Assembly (NCBI GenBank): GCA_002633025.1
Contig: NMRB01000815.1
Span: 183,838-247,837 of the forward strand
Source: Notospermus geniculatus
Lineage: Eukaryota; Nemertea; Pilidiophora; Heteronemertea; Lineidae
Direction of reading: 5' to 3'
Length of the DNA: 64,000 nucleotides
Shown here: positions 47,501 to 51,629 of the stretch, piece by piece
Layout of the letters: each line of letters starts with the position of its first letter
How positions within the stretch are numbered: position 1 is the first letter of the stretch
Notes under the pieces: generated by a model
What the model saw: only the letters and a program-made list of their open reading frames with translations
The model's database searches: none
Told to the model about the DNA's origin: nothing
Program-made: the position numbers and the translations under genes

Positions 47501-47904
47501 AAACTGGAAGTAAGAAAAGTTGAATGCATTCCGTGATGACTTAAGCATATGCAGCTGATCATGAATTTCAAAATGCACACTTCTTTAATTCAGGTCAATC
47601 CATATGGGCATCACAGACATCAACAATTTGCTCTGTCCAGCATTTCGTACTTGTCGAACCTACAATTATCGTCAACGACAGGTTTCTTCATGATAAACTA
47701 CATGTATGCTCTTCTTTGGTCAAACACAAGCAAATAGTAATCCTTACTAGTTCCTCCCTGATCCTGCTTGAGTCTCTTACACAGACGCCTGTTGAACCAA
47801 CGCTGTCACACCGACACTTGTAACAGGGTCTGGGATTATCCGCAGGGAGATTGGCCGGACGGTAGTAACCTTCCTCACAGGTCTGACAGTTGATACCCTC
47901 GGTG
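15978..47904 (-). CDS. LAMA1/2-like: laminin subunit alpha (alpha-1/2 type), copy A, 5'-truncated
   Basis: Laminin alpha chains pair with beta and gamma chains through a coiled coil to form basement-membrane trimers; the LG domains bind integrin and dystroglycan receptors (family knowledge). About 46 exons are readable on the minus strand, each bounded by AG and GT, and the joins I checked keep one open frame to a TAA at 15978-15980. Domain order is LE (end of domain V), L4, LE rod, second L4, LE, coiled coil, LG1-3, linker, LG4-5. Two L4 domains after a short N-terminal LE block is the alpha-1/alpha-2 (wing blister) architecture, not alpha-3/5. The 5' end is lost at an n (47905) inside an exon; one exon is partly hidden by the N gap at 45361-45497. 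The intron 29511-40241 contains six antisense GPCR genes. Exon groups are listed separately. Confidence 0.93.
16272..16367. repeat. dispersed repeat (CATCCTCGCACCCAGGGTCT), LG5 intron, unit 2
   Basis: Identical in position to the unit 1 copy at 5009-5104. Confidence 0.6.
16957..17086. mobile_element. palindromic TAA-target MITE, element I in unit 2
   Basis: Counterpart of 5689-5817, with a few substitutions in the arms. Confidence 0.75.
17159..17288. mobile_element. palindromic TAA-target MITE, element II in unit 2
   Basis: Counterpart of 6007-6136; both elements predate the split of the two duplication units. Confidence 0.75.
17676..19361 (-). CDS. laminin alpha copy A: LG4 domain exons
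   Basis: Exons 19240-19361, 18349-18541, 17943-18089 and 17676-17833. They encode [18 protein letters not shown], then [31 protein letters not shown] and [20 protein letters not shown]4-5 of alpha-1/2 chains bind alpha-dystroglycan through a calcium site (family knowledge); the Asp residues are consistent but I did not model the site. The intron 18542-19239 carries two repeat elements. The 3' border of the large direct duplication falls within the last few bases of exon 17676-17833. Confidence 0.86.
18181..18210. repeat. poly-G tracts with an n
   Basis: Two G runs of about a dozen each, separated by an n at 18193 and AGTT, in the LG4 intron; sequence here is unreliable. Confidence 0.9.
18666..18801. 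mobile_element. MITE with GGGCC...TTCACAAA ends in LG4 intron
   Basis: The left end is GGGCCCAGTTTCACAAACAA; the right reads GGGCCGGTTGCACAAAGAA inward. Both are followed by TCTTAAGTCTAA. Non-coding. Confidence 0.65.
18843..19215. repeat. palindrome-headed dispersed repeat in LG4 intron
   Basis: ATGGTCCATGGACCAT at 18843-18858, then GTGCTCACCTGG and two units with GACTGGCGGCCATATTTG and GACTGGCCGCCATGTTT. The head is nearly identical to 10761; the body is diverged. Confidence 0.5.
19587..19749 (-). CDS. laminin alpha copy A: LG3-LG4 linker exon
   Basis: A single 163-bp exon. It first encodes the end of LG3 ([11 protein letters not shown]), then a Pro/Thr/Ala-rich segment ([18 protein letters not shown]). 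A low-complexity linker between LG3 and LG4 is characteristic of alpha chains and is the usual site of proteolytic processing in some of them (family knowledge); no specific cleavage site can be assigned here. Confidence 0.8.
19877..20701 (-). CDS. laminin alpha copy A: LG3 domain exons
   Basis: Exons 20555-20701, 20275-20414 and 19877-20080. The product begins [19 protein letters not shown], continues through [11 protein letters not shown] and [18 protein letters not shown], and closes with [14 protein letters not shown] and [13 protein letters not shown]. Order and spacing are those of a third LG domain preceding the LG3-LG4 linker. Confidence 0.86.
20886..22031 (-). CDS. laminin alpha copy A: LG2 domain exons
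   Basis: Exons 21869-22031, 21605-21752, 21215-21344 and 20886-21012. They contain [39 protein letters not shown] and [15 protein letters not shown], the beta-sandwich landmarks of an LG domain. At the third exon two donor sites are possible; only the upstream one (exon end 21215) avoids an in-frame TAA, and it joins in phase to the next exon. A 45-bp palindrome lies immediately downstream in the intron. Confidence 0.86.
21148..21192. repeat. 45-bp near-perfect palindrome in LG2 intron
   Basis: CGATGATCAACTTGGAGAC is followed immediately by its reverse complement with almost no loop, ending about 20 bp from exon 21215-21344. Confidence 0.85.
22221..23516 (-). CDS. laminin alpha copy A: LG1 domain exons
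   Basis: Exons 23367-23516, 22460-22607 and 22221-22354. They encode the first laminin G-like domain: [19 protein letters not shown], then [19 protein letters not shown] (the conserved LYVGGxP turn), then [19 protein letters not shown] with the closing cysteines. LG1-3 together with the gamma-chain tail form the integrin-binding unit in studied laminins (family knowledge). Confidence 0.87.
23234..23347. repeat. 31-bp tandem repeat (about 3.6 copies) in laminin intron
   Basis: The unit CCCCTAATACCGTCGAAACT continues GTAAGCAATTG, repeated with small changes. Confidence 0.8.
23698..27354 (-). CDS. laminin alpha copy A: coiled-coil region (domains II/I)
   Basis: Exons 27212-27354, 26976-27068, 26730-26841, 26311-26467, 25706-25907, 25398-25517, 25015-25172, 24623-24867, 24289-24414, 23976-24146 and 23698-23852. 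The product is Lys/Glu/Leu-rich, nearly cysteine-free and heptad-like, beginning with a CDKGC pair at the LE/coil border, as expected for the segment that winds with beta and gamma chains. For exon 24623-24867 I placed the donor at 24622, not 24618, because only that choice keeps the frame into ALEGNLRN of the next exon. The short exon 26730-26841 is too small to appear as a long ORF but joins in phase on both sides. Confidence 0.85.
26004..26259. mobile_element. TTATTCAC-ended element interrupted by a nested MITE (laminin intron)
   Basis: The ends CTTATTCACAAAGCC and GTGAATAAGGTCCC are inverted repeats. Uninterrupted relatives are at 29533-29654 and 48166-48291, sharing CTGATAG...GAACAATAG inside. 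Confidence 0.65.
26049..26165. mobile_element. 117-bp nested MITE with CTTTG target duplication
   Basis: The left end GCTGATATTCATAAAAGC and, from the right, GCTGGTATTGATAAAAG are inverted repeats with internal GCAAATGCTTTTACT. CTTTG flanks it at 26044-26048 and 26166-26170. Relatives of the host element carry the single uninterrupted site. Confidence 0.75.
27695..29150 (-). CDS. laminin alpha copy A: LE modules after the second L4
   Basis: Exons 29010-29150, 28722-28846, 28229-28321 and 27695-27885. They encode further LE modules ([49 protein letters not shown]) leading to the coiled coil. The first exon begins DPAEGYYRE directly after SCQ, lacking the cysteine usually found at that point (CxxCAxGYYR), a possible lost disulfide. 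The intron between 28322 and 28721 carries a 53-bp tandem repeat. Confidence 0.88.
28351..28615. repeat. five-copy 53-bp tandem repeat in laminin intron
   Basis: Units start with CAACTT at 28351, 28404, 28457, 28510 and 28563 and contain TTGGTGGAGGAA, TCTCCTAGCTGAAAC and CGTAGTTAGAAA. Period 53 bp exactly. Confidence 0.9.
29265..40817 (-). CDS. laminin alpha copy A: second L4 domain, split by the GPCR-bearing intron
   Basis: Exons 40650-40817, 40242-40445 and 29265-29510. The first two encode [10 protein letters not shown] to FRGDK and [10 protein letters not shown] to FEVDLRE; the third continues [20 protein letters not shown] and ends with [13 protein letters not shown], where the LE module resumes. 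Phases match (0 to 0) across the 10.7-kb intron 29511-40241, so the two sides belong to one L4 domain despite the intervening six receptor genes on the other strand. Confidence 0.87.
29533..29654. mobile_element. TTATTCAC-ended element in laminin intron
   Basis: It runs from GGACCTTATTCACAAAGC to TCGTGAATAAGGTTCC. It sits just inside the GPCR-bearing intron, next to exon 29265-29510. Confidence 0.6.
30131..30243 (+). promoter_or_regulatory. conserved upstream block of the GPCR genes (gene 1 example)
   Basis: Every array gene is preceded, 50-120 bp before its ATG, by a block with TTCATGGCAGCCATC, a CGTATCT/CATATCT word, and GAGGCGCGTCTCAGAAGG. Approximate positions: 30131 (gene 1), 31597 (2, diverged), 33452 (3), 35721 (4), 37417 (5), 38850 (6), and mirrored near 60830, 62275 and 63945. 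Conservation between paralogues may mark a shared core promoter or 5' leader, or only the extent of the duplicated unit. No TATA box is evident. Confidence 0.45.
30244..31242 (+). CDS. rhodopsin-like (class A) GPCR, array gene 1
   Basis: A 332-residue, intronless seven-transmembrane receptor. Landmarks: GN in TM1 (G48-N49), LAASD in TM2 (D77), Cys113 at the top of TM3 pairing with Cys189 in the second extracellular loop, VER at 136-138 in place of DRY, Pro213 in TM5, Pro265 in TM6 without the usual CWxP, and NFIIY at 307-311 in place of NPxxY. The third intracellular loop is basic ([13 protein letters not shown]). The tail is very short and ends in Cys-Cys and basic residues. The ligand is unknown; the fold is clear but the subfamily (peptide receptor-like or chemoreceptor expansion) is not resolved. 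It is closest to gene 6 at the other end of the array. Confidence 0.9.
   Translation: MVRTPTTDEADNGLTRVMTSLTLAHLDKVLAFFQGYMTIIIASAGLLGNGLSLVVFIRTRRKQDASIHYLSCLAASDTAYIVATLVTVWPRQGLQFIVDYTPVDIMTISTFSCKISNYILMISSFMSAWLIAAYSVERAIVVWFPLKRANITTKKRFLAIGIVFLMSAATTVHRPILVDVYFGYGMVLCYYIGNVTMQLALLEVDWGLFFYIPCVIMLVANCFILIGIFRGSQKRAEMSKDDRQDMKILLNLLLISFTYIVLMTPNAAVWLLYVIYSNMNPDPSFIDLLIKIAGFCDVIGLCNFAFNFIIYGCTLPFYKAELNSMFCCQRKK
31688..31790. repeat. dispersed repeat inserted just upstream of GPCR gene 2
   Basis: Same CATCCTCGCACCCAGGGTCT start and AATGACCTGAGATTCTC end as 5009-5104. It lies 30-130 bp before the gene 2 start codon, replacing the spacing seen in the other array genes. Confidence 0.6.
31820..32836 (+). 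CDS. rhodopsin-like (class A) GPCR, array gene 2
   Basis: A 338-residue intronless paralogue with GLLGNG in TM1, LAISD in TM2, FSCK before TM3, [13 protein letters not shown] after TM3, PSAAIWL in TM6 and SNFIIYG in TM7. The tail [14 protein letters not shown] is longer than in gene 1. TM3 and TM4 are the most divergent of the set ([30 protein letters not shown]), while TM5 to TM6 is almost identical in DNA to genes 3 and 4. A repeat also present in the laminin introns sits between the leader and the start codon (31688-31790), unlike the other array genes. Confidence 0.9.
   Translation: MVKITTTEEPDNGLTRVMTSLAQQDKVLAFFQSFITIIIASTGLLGNGLSLVVFIRTRKREDASVQYLSCLAISDTAYIVANLVLVWPRQGLQFITDHTPVDILTISTFSCKISSFIMMISGATSAWLIAAYSVERAVVVWFPLKRANITKKKRSYAIGALFLICAAMVLYQPILSDVYFAYGMFLCNYVVNAVMQLVIQQFDWGLYFYIPCITILVANCFILVGIFRGSRKRAEMSKDDKQDMKVLFSLLFISFAYVTLMTPSAAIWLSYVIYSNTNSDQALLDLIIHIAGFCDVISLCNFASNFIIYGCTLPFYKEELKTMFGCQKKGVFRQTLQT
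32994..33207. mobile_element. CTAGAAGC palindromic MITE interrupted by another element
   Basis: The left part begins GGCCGTATTCTAGAAGC at 32994; the right end GATACGGGTCC lies at 33197-33207. Between them at 33092-33193 is a second palindrome. It lies between GPCR genes 2 and 3. Confidence 0.65.
33092..33193. mobile_element. nested mariner-like MITE (CAG...CTG ends, TA target)
   Basis: The ends read CAGGGTGGGCCAAAG and, from the right, CAGCGTGGGCC, with internal arms GTGTCCCTC/GAGGGACAC. It is flanked by TA on both sides within the TTCTA...TAGGATACGG of the host element. CAGGGTGG-type ends with TA targets are typical of Tc1/mariner elements; it is non-autonomous. Confidence 0.6.
33563..34573 (+). 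CDS. rhodopsin-like (class A) GPCR, array gene 3
   Basis: A 336-residue intronless paralogue with LAVSD in TM2, FGCK before TM3, the VER motif, and an ECL2 enlarged by one residue ([12 protein letters not shown]). The N-terminus [17 protein letters not shown] marks it as one of the inner group (genes 3-5). It carries an AVHY-free, basic ICL3 identical to genes 2 and 4. The start is chosen at the ATG of ACAATGGTG, conserved in every member. Ligand unknown. Confidence 0.9.
   Translation: MVGITTTDEIGKGLTRVMTSLARLDKVLAFFQGYMTIIIACTGLLGNGLSLAVFIRTRKRQDASIQYLSCLAVSDTAYIIATLVLTWPRQGLQFITGYTPVDILTFSTFGCKISYYVLLISGTISGWLIAAYSVERAVVVWFPLKRSNITTRKRSFTIGIIFLVAAVIILYRPILVDVYSADHDIVLCFYVGNVTMRIAVQQVDWGMYFYIPCITILVANCFILVGIFRGSRKRAEMSKDDKQDMKVLFSLLFISFAYVTLMTPSAVTWLSYLIFSYTDSDQALLDLIFHIAGFCDVINLCNFASNFIIYGCTLPFYKDELHTMFGCQKGVFRQTL
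34862..34947. mobile_element. partial CTAGAAGC MITE between GPCR genes 3 and 4
   Basis: It shares AGCTTCCTTAACTC, the TTTAGTTATTGTTTGCAGG centre and AAAGTGGAC with complete copies, but lacks the right terminus. Confidence 0.55.
34950..35370. repeat. duplicated ATTGAAATCGT segment between GPCR genes 3 and 4
   Basis: GATTGAAATCGT, GGAATCGTGGTGAT, CAGATC, TGAGGTCA and GGAAAGTTTTG-like words occur once around the TTAA element (34957-35211) and again at about 35249-35336, with an inverted continuation to 35370 (CTACGATCAA). The unit is unrecognised. Confidence 0.45.
34976..35134. mobile_element. 159-bp TTAA-flanked MITE, piggyBac-like
   Basis: The ends GGGCGGCGCACACGAGCGAC and its reverse complement are flanked by TTAA at 34972-34975 and 35135-35138. 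TTAA duplications are the hallmark of piggyBac transposons. It interrupts a segment that recurs uninterrupted at about 35249-35336, between GPCR genes 3 and 4. Confidence 0.75.
35833..36843 (+). CDS. rhodopsin-like (class A) GPCR, array gene 4
   Basis: A 336-residue intronless paralogue very close to gene 3, especially from TM5 to the stop, with LAVWD in TM2 (Trp before the conserved Asp) and [13 protein letters not shown] (Leu replacing Trp found in the others). ECL2 reads [12 protein letters not shown]. Its allele-like partner is 62818-63831, which differs at several TM3 positions in the direction of gene 3, suggesting conversion. Intact; ligand unknown. Confidence 0.9.
   Translation: MVGITTTDEIGNGPTRVTTSLAQLDKVLAFFQGYMTIIIASTGLLGNGLSLAVFIRTRKRQDASIQYLSCLAVWDTAYIIATLVLTWPRQGLQFIIGYTPVDILTLSTFSCKISFYVLLISGTMSGWLIAAYSVERAVVVLFPLKRSNITTRKRSFTIGIIFLVALVTNLYRPILVDVYSADHGVVLCLYVGNVIVRIAMQQVDWAMYFYIPCVTILVANCFILVGIFRGSRKRAEMSKDDKQDMKVLFSLLFISFAYVTLMTPSVVTWLSYLIFSYTDSDQALLDLIFHIAGFCDAITLCNFASNFIIYGCTLPFYKEELQTMFGCQKGVFRQTL
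37004..37120. mobile_element. copy of the CTAGAAGC palindromic MITE between GPCR genes 4 and 5
   Basis: The ends GGCCATATTCTAGAAGC and TTCTAGAATACGGGCC are inverted repeats, with the central TTTAGCTATTGTTTGCA. Its partner in the inverted copy is at 62566-62682, so insertion predates the split of the two copies. Confidence 0.75.
37527..38546 (+). CDS. rhodopsin-like (class A) GPCR, array gene 5
   Basis: A 339-residue intronless paralogue with LAVSD in TM2, FACK before TM3, [16 protein letters not shown], and an ECL2 ([13 protein letters not shown]) unlike genes 3 and 4. TM6 and TM7 ([28 protein letters not shown]) resemble genes 1 and 6 more than genes 3 and 4. The tail [15 protein letters not shown] ends in a basic run, produced by a different 3' end from genes 2-4. 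The partner in the inverted copy is 61145-62164. Confidence 0.9.
   Translation: MVGIATTDEIGNDPTRVMTSLARLDKVLAFFQGYMTIIIACTGLLGNGLSLAVFIRTRKRQDASIQYLSCLAVSDTAYIIATLVLVWPRQGLQFITGYTPVDILTLSTFACKISNYFLMISGTMSAWLIAAYSVERAVVVWFPLKRANFTTRKRSFTIGIIFLVSAVIILYRPILVDVYFAYGIVLCFFEGDVIMRIAMQQVDWGLYFYIPCIAILVANCFILVGISRGSRKRAEMSKDDKQDMKVLFNLLLISSAYVILMAPSAAIWLSYVVYSYSNSDQAFLNLIIHIAGFFDVIGLCNFAFNFIIYGCTLPFYKEELNSMFGCQKKGVFRRKGVVR
38965..39963 (+). CDS. rhodopsin-like (class A) GPCR, array gene 6
   Basis: A 332-residue intronless paralogue. An in-frame ATG at 38929 would add 12 residues, but the ATG at 38965 aligns with MVRT/MVGI starts of all other members and is preferred. It has RSRRRQD in ICL1, LAASD, FSCK, a leucine variant before the TM3 motif ([17 protein letters not shown]), and CCSKK at the end. 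It is much closer to gene 1 than to its immediate neighbours. Its stop is 278 bp from the laminin exon 40242-40445, on the opposite strand. Confidence 0.9.
   Translation: MVRTLTTDETDNGLRRVMTSSTLAHLDKVLAFFQGYMTIIIASTGLLGNGLSIVVFVRSRRRQDASIHYLSCLAASDTVYIVATLVTLWPRQGLQFITSDYMPVDIMTISTFSCKISNYILMISSFMSAWLIAAYSLERAIVVWFPLKRANITTKKRFLAIGIVFLMSAVTTVHRPILVDVYFGYGMVLCYYIGNVTMQLALLEVDYGLYYYIPCVVMLVANCFILIGIFRGSQKRAEMSKDDRQDMKILLNLLLISFTYIILMTPNAAVWLLYVIYSNMNPDPSFIGLLIKIAGFCDVIALCNYAFNFIIYGCTLPFYKAEVKSMFCCSKK
41105..42061 (-). CDS. laminin alpha copy A: LE exons before the second L4
   Basis: Exons 41922-42061 (140 bp), 41547-41771 (225 bp) and 41105-41245 (141 bp). They encode LE modules with [25 protein letters not shown] and [11 protein letters not shown] motifs, and end with the [14 protein letters not shown] element that typically leads into an L4 insertion in laminin alpha chains. 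Lengths equal those of copy B; only a few residues differ (for example TGC versus NGC near the middle). Confidence 0.9.
42154..42862 (-). CDS. laminin alpha copy A: LE exon with a Gly/Asp/Lys hexapeptide repeat insert
   Basis: A 709-bp exon. It opens with [10 protein letters not shown], runs into about 30 imperfect copies of a KDGDGG unit (18-bp minisatellite; variants GGGKDG, KDGGSG and KDGDSG), then returns to normal LE sequence at [14 protein letters not shown] and ends NGCLS. The insert lies in the last loop of one LE module and the frame stays open through it. The counterpart exon in copy B is 607 bp, 102 bp shorter, and also open. The opposite strand has long pseudo-ORFs only because of the repeat. 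Function unknown; a flexible charged spacer is an inference. It is not a collagen Gly-X-Y helix, since Gly spacing is not strictly every third residue. Confidence 0.88.
43016..44643 (-). CDS. laminin alpha copy A: LE rod exons (first part)
   Basis: Exons 44530-44643, 44202-44416, 43751-43959, 43515-43621, 43223-43400 and 43016-43122 encode consecutive laminin EGF-like modules with regular cysteine spacing and recurring motifs such as CNNTEGxxCxxC, [10 protein letters not shown] and CDPFTGxCxC. They form part of the stiff rod between the two L4 domains. Each exon has the same length as its copy B counterpart. The last exon ends CDAVK, where a standard LE module would give CDxCxPG: one expected cysteine is absent just before the repeat-bearing exon. 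Confidence 0.9.
44798..45360. other. GC-rich insert in laminin intron, copy A only
   Basis: The copy A intron follows copy B up to about 44797, then departs into GC-rich DNA with repeated CACGTT, CGTTACGTTC and CACGG words, a TATAAAAAG box at 45182-45190, and continues into the N gap. Copy B has a 319-bp intron at this place. It may be part of a transposon or its terminal repeat; no ORF of note. Confidence 0.5.
45361..45497. other. assembly gap (137 n)
   Basis: A run of n covering the 3' end of a laminin exon (the expected boundary is about 45488, from the copy B exon length) and part of a GC-rich insert in the adjoining intron. Confidence 0.99.
45498..47904 (-). CDS. laminin alpha copy A: end of domain V (LE) and first L4 domain
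   Basis: Exons, 5' to 3': 47748-47904 (5' part missing at the n), 47348-47503, 46896-47036 (LE modules rich in CxC and CDxC), then 46518-46676, 46251-46352, 45899-46119 and 45498-45605 (last one cut by the N gap). The last four encode a laminin B (L4) domain inserted in an LE module, seen as a cysteine-free stretch with [13 protein letters not shown]- and [11 protein letters not shown]-like segments, ending in CHCPPGYSG where LE resumes. Exon sizes (156, 141, 159, 102 and 221 bp) equal those of copy B exactly, so coding structure is conserved while introns differ. Confidence 0.9.
46400..46496. mobile_element. truncated CTAGAAGC MITE in laminin intron, copy A
   Basis: It retains the centre (TTTAACTATTGTTTGCAGG) and the right terminus (CTTCTAGAATACGGGCC) but lacks the left end. 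The copy B intron holds the opposite-side remnant at 53678-53765, so the two copies decayed differently. Confidence 0.6.
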
Positions 47905-47905
47905 N
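47905..47905. other. single n at the head-to-head junction
   Basis: The base is n. To its left the sequence is laminin exon on the minus strand (ending CTCGGTG); the expected continuation from copy B (TTGTCCCTGCAGCC) is absent and unrelated DNA follows. This marks a join rather than a natural exon end. Confidence 0.8.
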
Positions 47906-50825
47906 TAATCTTAGGTGCAAGGTTATAACCGTTAAATAGAGATATAACTTTCCAGACATTTCAAAGTTTATCATGTTCTGAAATACACCAAAATCACAGT
48001 AAGGTCACAGGGACCTGACGTTGCCACTGGGATTACACGTTTCTCCAACGGTATCATATCAAAAGCGACAGTATCAGGAATTTGATTCAAAGATATCATC
48101 AGCGTGCTGTGTGGTCAGCATCGCCGACAATTACCAACAGGAGAAGCTGGGACCTATCCCAGGACCTTATTCACAAAGCCCACGTAAATTTAAGAGCAAA
48201 GAAATCCTTTGCCAAGCTGATAGCCAACAATAGATTGCCCGCCAACGGACAACACTACGGTAGTTACAAGATCTCTTCGGGAATAAGGTCACAGGTCGTC
48301 CAACGTCACCGGTGCATGGTGGAGTGGTGGCCAGGCCAAGCATGTTGTAATAAACCCTCAAAGAATGACGGCATGAAAATATATGGGAAGTGCAAATCAG
48401 ATAGATCTCTTTTTGATATTCCCTACGTCTCGACTGAACAGTTGTATTACTGTATTCGAGTTAGACGTTATGGCTAGTTTATTGATGACCAGATATTTTG
48501 GTGTTGTACGTATGCTGCTTCAGGCTGCTGATTTATGACCTTGGCCAGGAGATCGAGTAGTGGGATGGTGGCTCGGGTTTTCATGTCCCACTATAAGTAC
48601 CCACATCACGGTGGATATGAAAATCCAACTGGTTAGATAAAAAGAGAAATTGATGTTGGTTGTATATTCAGGCATTAAAGGCATCAGGGAATGCAAAAGT
48701 TTAAAAGGCTCGGGAAAATACCCCGGTTTCCTCCTTAACTACTTCTGGAACATCATTCCAAGTCAGCAAGTCATCAGTACAAGCTTCCTCTGGTAGGCCT
48801 ACCAAGCGTTACCTAGAAATGTTACCTACGATTATCTGGACATGAGTTTCATTAAATCTTCCATGGCAAAGAGGCTTTTATGTTACATGTTGTTTGACAT
48901 GGAACATTTTGAACAACATTCCTTCGAAACTTTCCTGTACCTTTTTGTGTTAAAAAGTTCGAATGTTGTAGCTTAGAGGCCATAACTGAGCTAGCAATGT
49001 CGTGAAGAGAAGAGAAATGAGTTGAACTGCTCTCCAGCACGTGCTGGTTTGGTTAGGAAGTTGGTGAATCAGCGTATTTTTATGCTCGCCGTATCTGCAT
49101 CTAATTTCTTTTAGAGAAGTTGTGATATTTCACGTTTTACACTAACTACAGGAATTGCTGATTCTTTCAACGATTTCCATTTGGTGGCGAACTGTACTGG
49201 TAGGCTATACCTACTAGTACACAGTGGCGTGTAGCCTACATACTCTACTTATAGGGAAGATTGTCGACAGAGAAAATCCGAGATCTTTGCTTATAAGCTG
49301 TGTGGAAAGATAACTGGCATTTATACTGTTTATTCATAAATTTATGTTCAAATTTATAACGCGGACAAAAAATGTGATAAGAAAAGCCAGCAATTAGTAG
49401 GGTCACAGCTTAGATACACATGGTTGGCCTTAAGGCGATTCTTGGCAGTAGTTTTATGGATACCAAGTGCATTCATCGTGCCTGCCATGAGACAGGGTCG
49501 ACTCCAAAATAAGGGTCAAGTGACGGAGACACTCAATAAATACCATTGTTGAATTTAGATAGTAAACATTGTTAAACATGCACATACTTACAGTGCTAAA
49601 AATACAGATTTCAAGGTGATAGGCTGTATAACTATGTCTGTGGTGATTGTGTCAAGTGTTCATAATTTTGATATCAATGAAATCACCACTTTACTAGAGT
49701 TGTGGAATGCCTCACAGTCTTACCCGACAATGAAAAATAAAGTAGGACATGCTTTCTAGATTTCTTAAAACGCATCGTAACATGTTTGATTTAATTAGTA
49801 AATTCCAGGCTGAATCAGTATAAGCTTACTGAACGTGCTCAATAAAATGTAGCATATGAAAAGGTATCTTGGTATTAAGTCAATAGTCCTTCAGCTATTG
49901 TAAGTCTGTATGAATGGAGTGGAGCTGTAGTAAGGCATAAAAAGTAATGCGTTTCCGTACGCACGGCGTGTTGGGCACAATATCACCGAGATTTAGGCCT
50001 ACTGATGCATTGCTGCCAATCATGTGAAGTTGATGTTTTTGGATCCTTTGATAAAGAAATTATTCTGTTAAGCCTGATTTACTTCGTCGAGCAATGGCAG
50101 AGCAGTATGCTGAAGACCATAACTGAAGCATTGCGGATATCTCTAGCTAAGCAGTTACTAATTCGACAACTACATGCATGACCTCAGATCTGTTTAGATT
50201 GTGATGGCAGCAAAAGACAATATCCTTTAAGGTCGTTCATTTTCATCAGAGTAGATGTGAATAGAGTAAATTACTGATATGAATATTCCGTTTTCATTCA
50301 TTGTATGAAAATCTGTCGTTGTTGGCCTTGACACACTCATCTGAAGGACGGAGATACATTGTATTATGCAGCTTTGATTTGAATTATTGGCACTTTCAAC
50401 AATGCTGGACAGGAAGCACATCGTCCTGTTGACCCCTGTCATGGCCATGTTTGGTTAAAGCGTTTTCTCATCAATCACACGATTCTACAAACTCATTTCT
50501 AAGTGTTAGGGCCGTTGTCCCGAAATAAAGATGACAAATATCGATATCACTTCCATCAGATTCCTTTCATATTTGAGCAATTCGCTGAAACTAGTAACAA
50601 TTTAGGCTACATGTAGATTGAGTACATCGAGAAAAATGGAATTTAACTTAGGAAAGAAGGATTAGGGGAAAAGTTAAAGCTGACCTATCTGCAAATTTAT
50701 GGCTCCAACACTAAGAGGGACCATTCCCTAAAAATGTCCAATCATAGCCACAGCATTGTTTGGGCCATCCCACTAATGGTTTCAGCTAGTTTATAGGGAA
50801 ATGTATAGGAATGTATCTATTACAG
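47906..50825. other. stretch between the two laminin copies, no exon recognised
   Basis: A 2.9-kb AT-rich stretch. I find no LN-domain or signal-peptide exon and no open frame of note on either strand. It contains one element with TTATTCAC-type ends at 48166-48291. Most likely it is laminin intron upstream of exon 50826, cut on the left by the assembly junction. Confidence 0.55.
48166..48291. mobile_element. TTATTCAC-ended element between laminin copies
   Basis: It runs from GGACCTTATTCACAAAGCC to GGGAATAAGGTC; same family as 29533-29654. Confidence 0.6.
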
Positions 50826-51629
50826 ATCTACACTGTAGCATATGTGATTGTGAAGGCTGCCAATTCCCCTCGACCAGGCAACTGGATCCTTGAAAAATCA
50901 ATTGATGGAAAACACTACGAGCCATGGCAGTATTTTGCCATCAGTGATTCTGACTGCTTCAATCAGTTTGGCATCCAGCCAACCATCGGCAAGCCCAAGT
51001 ACAAGAAAGATAGTGACGTCATCTGTACCTCCTTCTACTCGCGGCTGGACCCACTGGAAAATGGAGAGGTGAATACTATTCTTCATAAAAAGAGGAAAAG
51101 GATGAACTAAATAAATGTGTTGCATATCATCTGAAGATGTTTAATATTCACATCATATTCACTGTATCAATCATGGAATCAACAAAATGACCAAATTCAG
51201 AAACACCCAATCCATTTGCTACATTTATTGAAAACTACGACGAATGAGCGCGTGGTGTGGACGTAGTCTTATAAAAATATCCCTCGACCCGTCATGAAGA
51301 GATGAATACCATTTCAGATTCATATATCGTTGGTTAATGGCCGACCAGGAGTTGATGGACCGTCGAGAGAACTACTGGTAAGTAGGACTTCATTACTGTG
51401 GCTGATCACGCAGGATTCGTCGGATAGTACTCGGAAGCTGACACCAGATGGAGCTTTCACTTAATTAGCAAGGCTGATCATCTAACCTTAGCATAACGTT
51501 TCCTTACAGGATTTTACATCTGCACGCTACATCAGGTTAAGATTCCAGCGAATCAGGACCTTGAATGCTGACCTTATGACCATACAGATGAACGAACTTA
51601 GTGACATTGATCGAACAGTCACAAGGAGG
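50826..51629 (+). CDS. laminin alpha copy B: laminin N-terminal (LN/VI) domain exons
   Basis: Exons 50826-51068, 51318-51377 and 51510-51629. They encode [76 protein letters not shown] and [20 protein letters not shown], all conserved LN-domain segments used in network polymerisation. The exon start at 50826 follows a clear TTACAG acceptor, so the ATG at 50811 is intronic and is not the gene start. The preceding LN exons, with the signal peptide and the WWQSP-type region, were not seen in the 2.9 kb upstream. Confidence 0.9.

Larger units (their letters stand above)
40242..47904. repeat. inverted duplication, left arm (5' half of laminin plus adjoining GPCRs)
   Basis: Reverse-complement similarity to 52295-59437, continuing outward into the GPCR arrays (35.8-40.2 kb against 59.4-64 kb). 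Exons are nearly identical; introns share most sequence with indels. The arm stops exactly at the n at 47905. Confidence 0.88.

Noticed and set aside
48082-48477. 131-residue ORF between the laminin copies
   Set aside because: It spans a TTATTCAC-ended transposable element and has no recognisable features.
50811-50825. ATG at 50811 as laminin start codon
   Set aside because: A splice acceptor lies between it and the conserved LN sequence, and no signal peptide follows.
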